Source of the DNA: Blastocladiella britannica
Taxonomy: Eukaryota; Blastocladiomycota; Blastocladiomycetes; Blastocladiales; Blastocladiaceae
Direction of reading: 5' to 3'
Length of the DNA stretch: 22,818 nucleotides
Assembly: GCA_025349905.2 (NCBI GenBank)
Contig: MU624811.1
Location: 1 to 22,818, forward strand
The stretch's first letter is position 1. Each line of letters opens with the position of its first letter. The position numbers and the translations under genes were made by a program. This document shows positions 1-9,128 of this stretch, piece after piece. The notes beneath the pieces are model-generated. The model saw only the letters and a list, made by a program, of their open reading frames with translations. It was not told where the DNA came from and did no database searches.

Positions 1-4
1 GAAA

Positions 5-89
5 CAACCTGATTGTATGGATTCGTGGGAAGTGGGCAAAATTTGGCGCCGACTTTTCGCTTTGTTTCATTTTTCACGAAAAAGTCAAT
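5..89 (+). repeat. Left copy of an 85-bp inverted repeat
   Basis: This 85-bp stretch matches the reverse complement of 22669-22753 without gaps, with 4 mismatches (81/85). It starts four bases from the window edge and lies in the upstream region of the first gene. It contains the near-palindrome tttttcacgaaaaa. I found no third copy in the window. It may be a terminal inverted repeat or a dispersed repeat at which an assembly stopped. Confidence 0.9.
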
Positions 90-240
90 ATTCAAATCCA
101 AAATCTCGAGTCCAACCTGCGTTGCGGAGCCAAACCCCCACCGTTTAGGAAAAAGCGCTTTTCGTCTTTTTCGCTCGTTCCTCTTTGTCGTCGTCTTCCC
201 ATCACGCTCGCGAGTAAAATACAAAAGTAGAAAATCTAAA

Positions 241-1347
241 ATGCCGGCCATTGACGGCACCACCCGCAACTACACCCTCGGCGCCAACTTTGACGGCGCC
301 AAGGCCATGGCAGTGTGTCCGCAGGGTTATTTCATTTCGGAAATCGACTTTCAAAGCAATTCGAACGCCGATGCGGCCTCGGGCCGCCCCGACACCACCG
401 CGTACTGGGCGTCCGGCGTCCACATTGTATGCAGCGATGCTCAAAGTACAACCGTAGATTTGAACTGGGACTCCAGCCGCAACACAACCAAGGGCCCGGC
501 GCGCCCGAACGGCATTAAGGACATGTTTGGCTACGCCGGGCTGGTGGTGACGTACCTTGGTTACGGCCAGACGTCGGTGGGTCCCGGAGCCGGTGGTGGC
601 ACCGTGTGGTCGCAGGCCAACTCGACGTACAAGGCGTGCATGCTGTCCGGCATGACTGCGTACACTGGCCAGAACGCTCATTGGCTGCACTCGATTGACT
701 TCCAGTTCCTTTGCCCGAAGCCGGTCACAACCACGTCGTCCAGTGCGTCGGCAACCTCTTCTCCCACCGCCACCAATACTCCAGCGCCAGTGGTGGAAGA
801 AAAGAGCGGATTGTCGGGTGGCGCGATCGTCGGGATTGGTGCCGGAATTCTTGCGGCCGCCGTGGTTGCGTTTGTGCTCTTAGGCCGTGTGCGTGCTGCC
901 AGCCGCAAGGACCTTGACGACGACGACAATGGCGGGAGCCGGTTTGCTCAGGTCCCTCCTCCTCCGCCGCCGCCGGCGCCCCAGCAGCAGCAGCAGCAGC
1001 CGTTTGTTCCGCCGTACGTCCCGCCTCCGAGCCCCGCCGCAGTGCCCATGGCCACAGCCCCCGGCCCACGCTTGAGTTACATGGCGGCCCCCGCTCCCGG
1101 ACCCATTCCGATGCCGCAGCCTTCGTTCGTCGGTGGTGGCGGTAGTCCCATGCCGATGCCGCAGCCCCTGCAGCAGCAGCAGCCCATGATGTACGCTGAC
1201 GGCGGCCGGCCCATGTCGCAGGGTGTGTCGCAGGGCATGGCGCCGCCGTTCTCGCCGTCCGACCCCAACAAGCCGTTCCAGCCGTTTGCCATGCCCGCAC
1301 CCAAGCCCGTTGTCGCGGACGCCGAGGAGCCGTTGATCTTGCCTTGA
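241..1347 (+). CDS. Type I-like single-pass membrane protein with Pro/Gln-rich cytoplasmic tail
   Basis: The reading frame is open from position 13, but I start at the ATG at 241 (context aaaATGcc), giving 368 residues. Residues 1-160 form a Gly/Ser-rich, probably extracellular domain. It has spaced cysteines (AVCPQGYFISEIDF, VHIVCSD, YKACMLSG, FQFLCPK) and a repeated I..IDFQ pattern. A Ser/Thr/Pro linker follows, then one hydrophobic helix at about 193-217 (GGAIVGIGAGILAAAVVAFV). The tail begins with basic residues and an Asp run, then becomes rich in Pro, Gln, Gly and Met, including a (CAG)6 tract at about 982-999. The layout resembles a fungal surface sensor or adhesin, but I do not recognise the ectodomain family. 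No signal peptide follows the chosen ATG. One could be encoded on an upstream exon joined at the AG just before position 232, or beyond the window edge. Confidence 0.75.
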   Translation: MPAIDGTTRNYTLGANFDGAKAMAVCPQGYFISEIDFQSNSNADAASGRPDTTAYWASGVHIVCSDAQSTTVDLNWDSSRNTTKGPARPNGIKDMFGYAGLVVTYLGYGQTSVGPGAGGGTVWSQANSTYKACMLSGMTAYTGQNAHWLHSIDFQFLCPKPVTTTSSSASATSSPTATNTPAPVVEEKSGLSGGAIVGIGAGILAAAVVAFVLLGRVRAASRKDLDDDDNGGSRFAQVPPPPPPPAPQQQQQQPFVPPYVPPPSPAAVPMATAPGPRLSYMAAPAPGPIPMPQPSFVGGGGSPMPMPQPLQQQQPMMYADGGRPMSQGVSQGMAPPFSPSDPNKPFQPFAMPAPKPVVADAEEPLILP

Positions 1348-1805
1348 TCCCGCCTGCATAGAATATATTGGCCTTTTGATCCGTCGCGTCGTCTTTTCGT
1401 GGTGTTGGGCACACTTTCTCAGTTGAGGAAAAAAATCTATTTCAAGTGCTCGTCGCCAAGTGTCGGCTCCCGACGACGACAGCTCGGGGGGCCGAGAACG
1501 CCCTTCAATGGCACCACATCCATTTGCTCGTTTTGTCCCACCTGAACCCTACATCTCCGTCGCGTCCTGGCCGTGCGTTTTGAGCCGCGTATAAAATGGA
1601 CCTGACGTTGATCTTGCTCCACTTGTCTTTTTTTTTTTGTGCGCCGGTCGTGCCACTCGCGCCAAAGCAAGTGCGGCAACAGAAATAACAAAATAAGAAG
1701 GACGCGACGACGTCCTTGGGCCCCCTCGTCAAATACCCTTGGCCAAATACATTCCTCTCCTTGTCGATCCCTCCCTCCTTGGACGAGGACATGTTGTTTG
1801 ATGAA
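1348..1805. other. Convergent intergenic region with small hairpins
   Basis: This is the 458-bp stretch between the ends of two convergent genes, and I see no convincing gene in it. It holds short inverted repeats: a 7-bp stem with a 6-base loop at 1698-1717 (AAGGACG/CGTCCTT), and GC-rich hairpins at about 1463-1473 and 1483-1496 (CTCGG/CCGAG). There is also a T tract near 1627-1637. These may shape the 3' UTRs. I could not fit them to any known RNA gene. Confidence 0.5.
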
Positions 1806-3233
1806 TCAATTTCCATCATACTGGCCCCCGTACCCGCCGCCATTCGGTGCTCCTCCCCGGCCACCACCACCACCATCCCCGCCTGGAGGATACCGGCCGC
1901 CACCGCCACCGCCATACCCTCCGGGCCCACCGCCACCGCCGCCGCCTCGCGATCCGCCGCGGTGTCCGCCACGGTTAGGGCGCGGCGGGTGCCCCGCAAC
2001 CCCGACGCCAAACGTCTCGAGGTTCTGGCGCCGCTCCGTGTTCATGCGCTGGCGGCGCTGATGGTAGTCGAGACTATATGGGGTGCGGGTCGATTCATGT
2101 CAGGTCCAGATCGAAAGGGAAAAAAAAAAAAAACGAACCCGCCACGCTGTGCCTGCTCGGACCGGTCGCGGGCCTCGCACGAAATGTTGTCAAAGAACCC
2201 TTGCTTCTTGTCGTAGAACGCCTGCTTTGGCGGCGGAATCGCCGCGTCATCATCGCCATGACCTCCCTCGGACCCGTCCTCGTCGTCATCGTCGTTGTCG
2301 TCGGCCACCATGCCGCCCTCGAAATCGGCCAGCGACATGCCCGCAGCAGCGGCCGCCGCCGACGACGACGAAGTGGGCGCCGCACCCGCGGCAGATCCGT
2401 CCGCGCCGCCGCCGGACATGGCCGCAAACTCGCGCGCCAGCGCTTGCTTGTCGAGGCGCGCATTGGACGCGTCAAAGTTGAACTCGCCCTTGGGCACCAC
2501 GGGCCCACGCGGATGTCCCCCCTGCCCGTGCCCTCCGTGGTGGTGCGGGTTGTGGTGATGGTGGTGGTGTGACGGGCGGTCACTGCTGCCGCGCGACCGA
2601 TCGCCGCCGCCGCCATGGCCGCCTCGGGGCACGCGCGGGCCACGCGAATCGCGCGTCTCGCGGTCCTGGTACCCGATGGCAGCTGCGTAGGCGGCGGGGG
2701 CCGGCAAACGCGCGCCGGACGACCGATCGCCGCCGCCACCATTGTACCGCGGCGCCGAACCTCCTCCAACTGCCTGCTGCTGGTGGGTGGCCGGCGGCGG
2801 TGGCGGCGGCGAAAGCGGCGCGGTGGCCGCAGCAGCGGGAGCAGGAGCACGCACGGGCTCCTGGTACTATACACAAACCAGTCAATATACAAGTAAAAAA
2901 AAATGGACCGAATGGACATACGTCAATAATGGCCGGATCCACCAACGCAGGGTCGGCGGGCGGCACGGGTGCGGCCGGCTCGGGCACCGCCTCCAACACG
3001 TTCAGGTCCTTGACGTCCGAGGCGCGGAAGCAAATGTACGGAAACACTTTGTCCTGGGCCGGGATCTCGTCGCGCGGGTGTCCGCCCCGGCGGCCCTCGG
3101 TCCCAAACGACCGCACGTCCGTCAGGGCAATCGACGACGTCTCCGGGTTCACGTCGTCCAGCGTGCCCTCGTAGCGAATGTCCGACTTGGATAGCAGCGA
3201 GATCTTGACGCCGCGGTACTGGAGGAACGACAT
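1806..3233 (-). CDS. SCD6: LSM14/Scd6-family mRNA decapping regulator
   Basis: Three exons, 2922-3233, 2139-2866 and 1806-2073, with introns of 55 and 65 bp, give 435 residues. The order of parts is that of Scd6/RAP55/Trailer-hitch. An N-terminal LSm domain lies at about 1-80 (ISLLSKSDIRYEGTLDDV, then an IALTDVRSFGTEGR segment). An FDF motif is at about 231-252 (FNFDASNARLDKQAL), an FFD box at 320-336 (FYDKKQGFFDNIS) and a TFG box at about 355-370 (RRQNLETFGV). A Gly/Arg-rich RGG/YGG tail runs to the end. Members of this family repress translation and recruit the DEAD-box helicase Dhh1/DDX6 and decapping factors in cytoplasmic P-bodies. Intron 2 falls between the FFD and TFG boxes and its phase restores the frame exactly. 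A His run (HHHHHH) and an acidic Asp run precede the FFD box. The gene is divergent from the sphingosine kinase gene. Confidence 0.95.
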
Positions 3234-3728
3234 TCTTTTATAAGGTTGTTGTTGTTGTTGTTGATTTGATCGCTTGACGTTCTTGATTTGGTAAGAAGGT
3301 ATGGCTTGTTGGCACTTTTGTTGGTTAATGAGTATTTTCCAGGGCTATAGTTGGGTGAGAAAGTGTTGCTGGAGTCGGTCGGTCGGTCGTTCGGTCGGGC
3401 TGTCCGTGGTCGTGCAAAAAGGGCACGCGCTGTTGCAGTAGTGAAATTTTTAGAAAATTGATCGGACAGATCGCACGCGAAAGAGAGGGGAACCCTTCCC
3501 ACCCAACCTCCCACCGAAGATCCTCCTTCTTCTAGAGCGCGCTTTGTCGTCGTACCTCGAGCACCCCGAGTACCCCTCGAGCACCTCCAGTCTGCGATGG
3601 TCAAAGTTGTGTGGCGTCACACACGTGGCTCTCATGCAAAACCAACAACTTGACCTTTCGCTCGCCGCCCCATTGCCGTTTGGCGGCGGATCTGCCTCTC
3701 TCTCTCTCCCCAATAACCTCAATAAAAA
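3234..3728. promoter_or_regulatory. Divergent promoter/5' UTR region between LSM14 and sphingosine kinase
   Basis: This 495-bp gene-free stretch separates two divergent start codons, so it should hold both promoters and 5' UTRs. It contains a GTT microsatellite (about six units near 3245-3262), an imperfect TCGG tetranucleotide repeat at about 3375-3398, and a CT repeat at about 3695-3708 shortly before the kinase ATG. I see no specific factor sites that I could defend, and no RNA gene. Confidence 0.55.
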
Positions 3729-5813
3729 ATGACCGCTGCTGCAATCGAGCTGTCCTTGCTTTCGTTGCTAGGGAAATCCACGCCCGTCACGTTGACCCCG
3801 GCCGCGGACCGTTCCCACGTCACGGTGGTGCCCGTGGGCAAGTCCAAACGTACTTCCATGAGCTTATTGTCATTTCCATGGGAATATTTACACATACATG
3901 CATAACAGCCATCGCCACACTCCCCGTCACTGCGGTCCTGGCACTGGCCCGCTCGGCCGCCAATGGCACCCCGCTTCCGCGCTTTGCCTGTCGCGACCGT
4001 CTCTCCGCCACCGCGGCTGCGTTGCGCGCAGTTCCAGCAACTGATGGTGCCGCCAACCGCTGCGTGTCCGTGCACTTGTTGCGCCAACCTGGAGCTGCTT
4101 CTTCATCGCAAAAGAAAAAGAGTAAGGACGCGGAGCCCATGATCGAGTTCTCGGCCCCGCGCCTCGAGTCATGGACGTTTGCCGCCAAGTCCGAGGCAGA
4201 TGCGGTGGCGGCTCGGGCCACGTTGCGCGAGTGGTTGGCGTGCCCCGACCGCGCGGCCGCCGGTGAGCGCGCGCTGGTGATGGTCAATCCGAATGCGGGC
4301 GCGCGCGAGGGCCGACGCATCTTGCACAAGGTCGTGGAGCCGATCTTGTCGATTGCAGGGGTGGAGGCCGACACCCACAGTGCGTCTTCTCAACGTTTTC
4401 GTATGCCTCAAAAGTATTCATGCAAATGGAATGCATAGTCACCGAGCGCATCCTCCACGCGACTGAAATCGCCCGGTCCTTCAACGCGCGCGCGTACTCG
4501 ATGGCGCTATTGGTGGGCGGCGACGGCGTGGTGCACGAGTTCTGGCACGGCTTACTGACGCACCCGAGCGATTCCGGGTCCGTGTCCACGTTGCCTGTGG
4601 CCCACATTGCCGCCGGATCAGGGAACGGGCTAGCGGCATCGCTGAACTTGCTTCCACCGGAACGCGCCATGCTCGCCGCCTTGCACGGCCACACGGCGCC
4701 GCTCGATCTGTTCGAGTACCGAATGACTTCGCCCACCGATAACCAACAGCTGGATCACGGGTTTGGGCACTTGTCGTTCACACACGGGCTGATTGCCGAC
4801 ATTGACATGGACTCGGAAGTGTTGCGGGCGCTGGGGCCACTGCGCATGGAAGTGTACTCGCTGCTGCGGATCTTTGCGCAGCGGCAGTACGGGATCAAGT
4901 ATGCGTATGTTGCTCCCGAGAACGAGGCGCGGGCGCGGGCGGCGGCGGAAGCTGCGACGGGGTCGACAAACTTGGCGTTTGTGCCCTGGGAGGAACAGAC
5001 GGAAGCCAGCGGGTGGACGCGGGTGCCGGCCGAGGCGATTCTCACGTTCATGGTCCAGGCACGTTTTTTTTTTTTTTATATCCTTTTATTGCGTGAATAG
5101 ACATCTTACAGGCAAAATTCGTACAGAACCTGCCCATGATCTCGTCCGACGTCAACTTTTCGCCGCTGGCCCACCACAACGACGGCCTGCTGCGTTTGCT
5201 GGTCGGTCCTAAACTCCCGACCTCGACGTTACTGCGCACGTTCCTCGACACTCCGTCGGGCCGGGTAGTGACTTTGCCCGGTATGCGGTACGTTCCCGCG
5301 GTAGCGGTATCCATGCAGCCTGTGCACCCATCCAACCCTGGGTTTGCAGCCGGAGACGTGACCGATACGGCGGCATGGGCCAAGGCCTGCCGGGCCGGCG
5401 GACACATGGTCGTGGACGGCGAGGTGGTGCCGTTTGGAAACATGGTCATGCAAGTGCGTCCGAGGACGGCACGGGTCGTGGTGCCGCACAACTACTGTCC
5501 GGCCGCGTATGCGCGGTCCGTGGTGACCGCTGGTGACGGTGTCGGAGCAAGTGCACGCGGTGGAAGCGACCTTGAGCCTCCGATCTCGCCCAACTACTCG
5601 TCGTTTGCTGCCGCAGAGGCCGCCAACCCGGCTGAATATCGCCGTCAGTTCCAACCCCTTAGCAACGACCGGGACGTCAAGTTGCCGGCAGCCGTGTCGG
5701 CGACGGACGCGGGCGAGCATGTGCGGCTGGTCACCACCACCGGGCGTAAAGAAGATCGGGCCCGGACACGCAGTAAGTCACCTGGCCGCGATGCGGCTCC
5801 TCAGAACGACTGA
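3729..5813 (+). CDS. Sphingosine kinase (diacylglycerol-kinase fold)
   Basis: Four exons, 3729-3849, 3909-4379, 4439-5058 and 5112-5813, with introns of 59, 59 and 53 bp, give 637 residues. The enzyme phosphorylates sphingoid long-chain bases to their 1-phosphates, using ATP. Visible signatures are the nucleotide-binding motif MVNPNAGAREGRRIL (about 165-180), TERILHATEIAR directly after intron 2, the catalytic GGDGVVHEF (224-232) and AAGSGNGLAASL (about 255-266). The family-specific FTHGLIADIDMDSE, SPLAHHNDGLLRLLV and VVDGEVVPFG segments follow. The order and spacing match animal and fungal sphingosine kinases throughout. The N-terminal ~110 residues are less conserved. Intron 3 is best read as a GC-AG intron (donor CAG|gcacgt). 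A 38-bp GT-AG alternative at 5063-5100 also keeps frame and would add five residues. A low-complexity, basic C-terminal extension follows the last conserved motif. Confidence 0.95.
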
Positions 5814-5900
5814 AGATTGTTTTTTTCTCGCTTTTTCTTTTGCGAATGCCTCTTTTTTTTTTCGAAGCAATATATTATAGACTCGTTGGCGCTTGCCTCC

Positions 5901-7373
5901 TCAAACCGAGCTCTCAAACTCTTTGCGGGCACGGGATCGCATATCAGCGTCCAGCACCATCTGCCATGCAACCATCACAAGACAACCCACCCGATCCAGC
6001 GTCATGTTGTGTGCCAGCTCGGTCTAATTTTTGATTGAATGGTATGAGATCAAACGATTAACCTCAAAAGACAGTAAAATGTACCTTTGCGTGGGCCAAA
6101 AACTCGGGCGAGTGAATCTCCGCGGCCCCGACCCCAATATCCATGACGCAATGAATCCCGGGGGCCTCGTACGTAACGTTCCCCATATCCGTCGACCCGC
6201 GCGAAATGGTTTCCTGCACCGACCGTTCCGGCAACCCCACGCTCAACTGCTCGGACAGTTCGGCAGTGTACACGTCGGCCATGACCGCGTTGGTGTGCAC
6301 GTCCGCGTACGGGTCGGTCGCGTGCACCGCGTACGTGCACCCGGCGGCAGCTGCGCCTGCTTCCAAGCACGCCAGGACTCGTGGGACTAAGTTGGCGTCT
6401 AGGTGCGCCTGGGTGACCGACCGTACCATGAAGTTGGCGGCGGCGTACGCCGGGATGATGTTGGGTGCGTCCCCTCCCGACGTGATCACCCCGTGGACTC
6501 GGTCGGTCGGCAGGATTTGTTGGCGCAGCTTGGAGATCCCGTCGTACGCCAGGATCAGCGCGTCCAGGGCGTTGATTCCTATATCATATCGTGTTACTCC
6601 CCTATAGATCCAAAAAAAAAGAGACAAGCGAAGAGTACCATCCCAAGGTGCGCCAGCAGCATGCGCCTCTTTGCCAAAGTACTCAACGTCAAGGTGCTGT
6701 GCGGCCAGGTACGTCGGGTACGCGAGATCAATGTTGCCCGGGTGCAGCATCATGGCGAAATTCACCCCGGCAAAGTCCCCGGCCCGGATCATTTTGATCT
6801 TGCCGCCCATCGACTCTTCGCCGGGAGTGCCAAACAGCTTGAGCTCCACCGAGATGTCGAAGGTGTGGGCCAGGTGGGCGGTGGTCTGTGTGCGATATCA
6901 TTCAGTTGTTGTCTTGTGAAATAATGGAGGTATATGATACCAAGAAGGCGCCAATACCCGAGATGCAGATCAGGTCTAATATTGTTTTTGATAGTCAAGA
7001 GCTTTCCCTCAAAGAAAGAAAATATAAGAAGATTATTACTGTGCCCGCACGCGTGTCCCGACGGCAACGCGTCGTACTCTGAGCAAAACCCAACCACAAT
7101 CCGATCATCACTGCCACCGGCACTGGACGAAAGGTGCACAAACGAGGCCACAAACGCCGTCGGCAGCTCGGTCGCAAGAGAGTCCGCCACCACCACCCCC
7201 GGCTGGCGGGCCAGGTACGCGCGCACGGTCTTGGCGGCAAACACTTCCTTGAACGCCTGCTCCGGGTGATTGTAGATGGCCAGGGAGATGGTACGAAGGT
7301 CGGCCGACAGCGCGGCGATCCGGGCGCGGGCGGCGGCGCGGGCGTCGTCGTACTTATTATCGCCCAGAGTCAT
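5901..7373 (-). CDS. M20-family amidohydrolase/dipeptidase (PM20D2-like)
   Basis: Five exons, 7040-7373, 6941-6975, 6639-6885, 6085-6578 and 5901-6023, give 410 residues in frame. The protein follows the PM20D2/aminobenzoyl-glutamate hydrolase pattern. It has FCSEYDALPSGHACGHNLI (about 95-114), GTPGEESMGGK (142-152, with the catalytic/metal-binding Glu pair) and MLHP. FGKEAHAAGAPWDGINALDA then lies in the dimerisation lid region, followed by GDAPNIIPAYA, GSTDMGNVTYEAPGIHCVMDIG and a final helix ending in TLDRV. It should be a metal-dependent hydrolase of dipeptides or acyl-amino acids, probably cytosolic since no signal peptide is seen. The exact substrate cannot be read from sequence. Exon 2 is only 35 nt, and intron 1 splits the HACGHN motif between His and Asn. 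The gene ends 87 bp from the convergent sphingosine kinase and starts 72 bp from the divergent Gfd2-like gene. Confidence 0.93.
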
Positions 7374-7445
7374 GTTTTTCAGAATTTTTTGATGAGGAAA
7401 GAGCGAAGGAGCTCCCCGGTTCGAATCTCCCCAAGTCCAACCAAA
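7374..7445. promoter_or_regulatory. 72-bp bidirectional promoter region
   Basis: Only 72 bp separate the divergent start codons at 7373 (-) and 7446 (+), so both promoters must overlap here or reach into the neighbouring coding sequence. The segment includes an AT-rich block near 7375-7395 and a tRNA B-box-like string ggttcgaatc that I do not take as a tRNA. Confidence 0.5.
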
Positions 7446-8867
7446 ATGATGGAACAAACCTCCCATGACGTGCTGCACCTGCCGGCCATCCGCACCGCAT
7501 GGACCGAGCGGTTCGCCGACCCAGCGCTCGCGCAGACCGTCTTTGACGGAGCCATGGCCGCATGGCTGACCGCGGCGCCCGTCCCGTTCGTGCACGGTGC
7601 CGTGGCTGCCGACCCGCTGCTGACCATCACCGCCCTGCCCGCGGCCCTGCTCCCCGTACTGGCCATGCACGTCTCTGCCGCGTACGCTCAGCACTCGACC
7701 TTGGCCAACGACGCGGCCGCATACAACCTGGACTTGACCGCAGCTGCGCGGACCGCCGCCGCCGACAGCGCACTGGTGCTCCCGGCCAACCTGGCACATA
7801 CCGCAAAGTACTACTTCAGCGACTACCCGGCGCTGATGCTGCACCTGCGGACGCTAGCGTTCGCCAACAAAAAGGCCATTAGTGCCCGGCAAAGGGCTGC
7901 CAAGCTGGCGACCGCCCGGGCCGAGCGCGAGGCCGCAGTGGCCGCGTTCTCGCCGCCGCCTCCGCCTCCATTTTTATCGGTGCCGAAAGGGATCATGATT
8001 CCGACGTTGCTCGCCGATCCAGTGTTGGGACATCTCACGCACCCAAACATATCCGCACCCACAAGGACGCTGCCGGCGGTCTGGCAGCTCGCGCAAGACG
8101 TGGCGGTGGCGGCGCAAGTGCGGCCGTCCATTGCCCGCCGGTTCGTGTCGCTGGACCTCGAGGCGTTCGAGTTCAACCACGCGCAAATCACCGAGATCGG
8201 ATACGTGACCGCCGACATGATGCCGCTGGCGGTCGCACAGTGTCTGCCGCTGGTCTCGGGCGTTGACCACCTGGTTCCATTGCGTCGTCGACTTGAGACT
8301 CCTGCCTTGGCTCCACTCCAAAAACCACCACCACTTCTGGTTCCTGGGTCTCCACCAACACCGCCGCCCACGGACCATGGCGGCGATGATTCAATGGACG
8401 TCACCGAGTCGGATCCACCCCATCCAGAAAACGACCCAGCATCAACGTGGGTCCTGGTGGTCCGTCCGCGCCATGTGATCGTCACCGACTACGCCCACTT
8501 GCGCAACGGCGTGCGCGTGCGTGATGGCAAAGACTCGTTTCTCGGCACTTCCACGCACCTGCCCAAATCGGTGGCGTTTGCGCACCTAGACCGTGTCCTG
8601 GCCGATACGCAGGTACTGGTGGGCCACTCGATCTCGTCCGACCTGTCGTTTCTGCGTCGTGCTCGCGCCCGAGTCCGAATCCCGCCACTGGTGATTGATA
8701 CCCAGACCATATACAAGGCGCAGACCGGGTCGGTCGACACGGTGCGGCTGTCGCGGATTCTTGACGCGCTGGGCGTCACGTACGACGAGGCGCTATTGCA
8801 CAATGCTGGGAACGACGCGGTGTACACGCTGTGGGGCATGCTGCGGCTCGTGGGGGTGACTGGGTGA
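7446..8867 (+). CDS. Gfd2/YDR514C-like DEDDh exonuclease-fold protein
   Basis: A single exon encodes 473 residues from the ATG at 7446 (ccaaaATG). The first ~200 residues are helical, Ala-rich and unrecognised. From about 225 the protein has an RNase H-like DEDDh domain as in the fungal Gfd2/YDR514C family. Motif I is SLDLEAFEFNHAQITEIGYV (Asp237, Glu239). VIVTDYAHLRNG and a D..DSFLGTST segment follow. Motif II is VLVGHSISSDLSFL (Asp399), then VIDTQTIYKA. Motif III is HNAGNDAVYTL (His452, Asp457). All four acidic residues and the His are present, so it could be an active 3'-5' exonuclease. Some family members may only bind RNA, so activity is inference. A Pro-rich insert at about 280-330 interrupts the domain between motif I and the LRNG strand. 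It shares a 72-bp promoter region with the M20 gene. Confidence 0.8.
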   Translation: MMEQTSHDVLHLPAIRTAWTERFADPALAQTVFDGAMAAWLTAAPVPFVHGAVAADPLLTITALPAALLPVLAMHVSAAYAQHSTLANDAAAYNLDLTAAARTAAADSALVLPANLAHTAKYYFSDYPALMLHLRTLAFANKKAISARQRAAKLATARAEREAAVAAFSPPPPPPFLSVPKGIMIPTLLADPVLGHLTHPNISAPTRTLPAVWQLAQDVAVAAQVRPSIARRFVSLDLEAFEFNHAQITEIGYVTADMMPLAVAQCLPLVSGVDHLVPLRRRLETPALAPLQKPPPLLVPGSPPTPPPTDHGGDDSMDVTESDPPHPENDPASTWVLVVRPRHVIVTDYAHLRNGVRVRDGKDSFLGTSTHLPKSVAFAHLDRVLADTQVLVGHSISSDLSFLRRARARVRIPPLVIDTQTIYKAQTGSVDTVRLSRILDALGVTYDEALLHNAGNDAVYTLWGMLRLVGVTG

Positions 8868-9128
8868 TTGCATTTTTTTTAGCTGGGTATGCTTAGGTCA
8901 TATATTAGATAAACCCTTGATCCACATGAGACCCACATGGGCCTACGGTATTTGGATAACGTGAAAATATACCGTTACTTAAAGCGCAATGCGACTCGAA
9001 GGGTTGCGATGACTGATCTTGCGATTTGTTTTTTTTTCCGGCGGAGACACCGCTGCAGGCCATAAAACGATCAAAACCCCATCTTCATTGCGGTCGAAAT
9101 ACCTTACCATACCATACCAATCTCACTC
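8868..9128. other. Intergenic region between tandem genes
   Basis: This 261-bp stretch has the 3' end of the exonuclease-like gene and the promoter of the transporter. It has T tracts near 8873 and 9029 and an AT-rich middle. I see no gene or structured RNA in it. Confidence 0.45.

Noticed and set aside
725..1414. Several long minus-strand frames opposite the first gene
   Set aside because: They mirror the Pro/Gln-rich tail and have no hydrophobic or domain pattern of their own.
1505..2011. Minus-strand open frame of 168 codons downstream of and overlapping the LSM14 last exon
   Set aside because: It is a frame-shifted shadow of the Gly/Arg-rich tail. The true frame contains the TFG box and ends at 1806.
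7415..7445. tRNA-like B box (ggttcgaatc) followed by a string ending ccaacca
   Set aside because: The T-stem does not pair (C opposite C at the third pair), no matching acceptor strand or A box lies upstream, and the site is inside a 72-bp divergent promoter.
6789..7844. Minus-strand open frame of 351 codons spanning the M20 gene start and the opposite gene
   Set aside because: It runs through two introns of the M20 gene and the antisense of the exonuclease-like gene. The spliced model gives a full enzyme instead.
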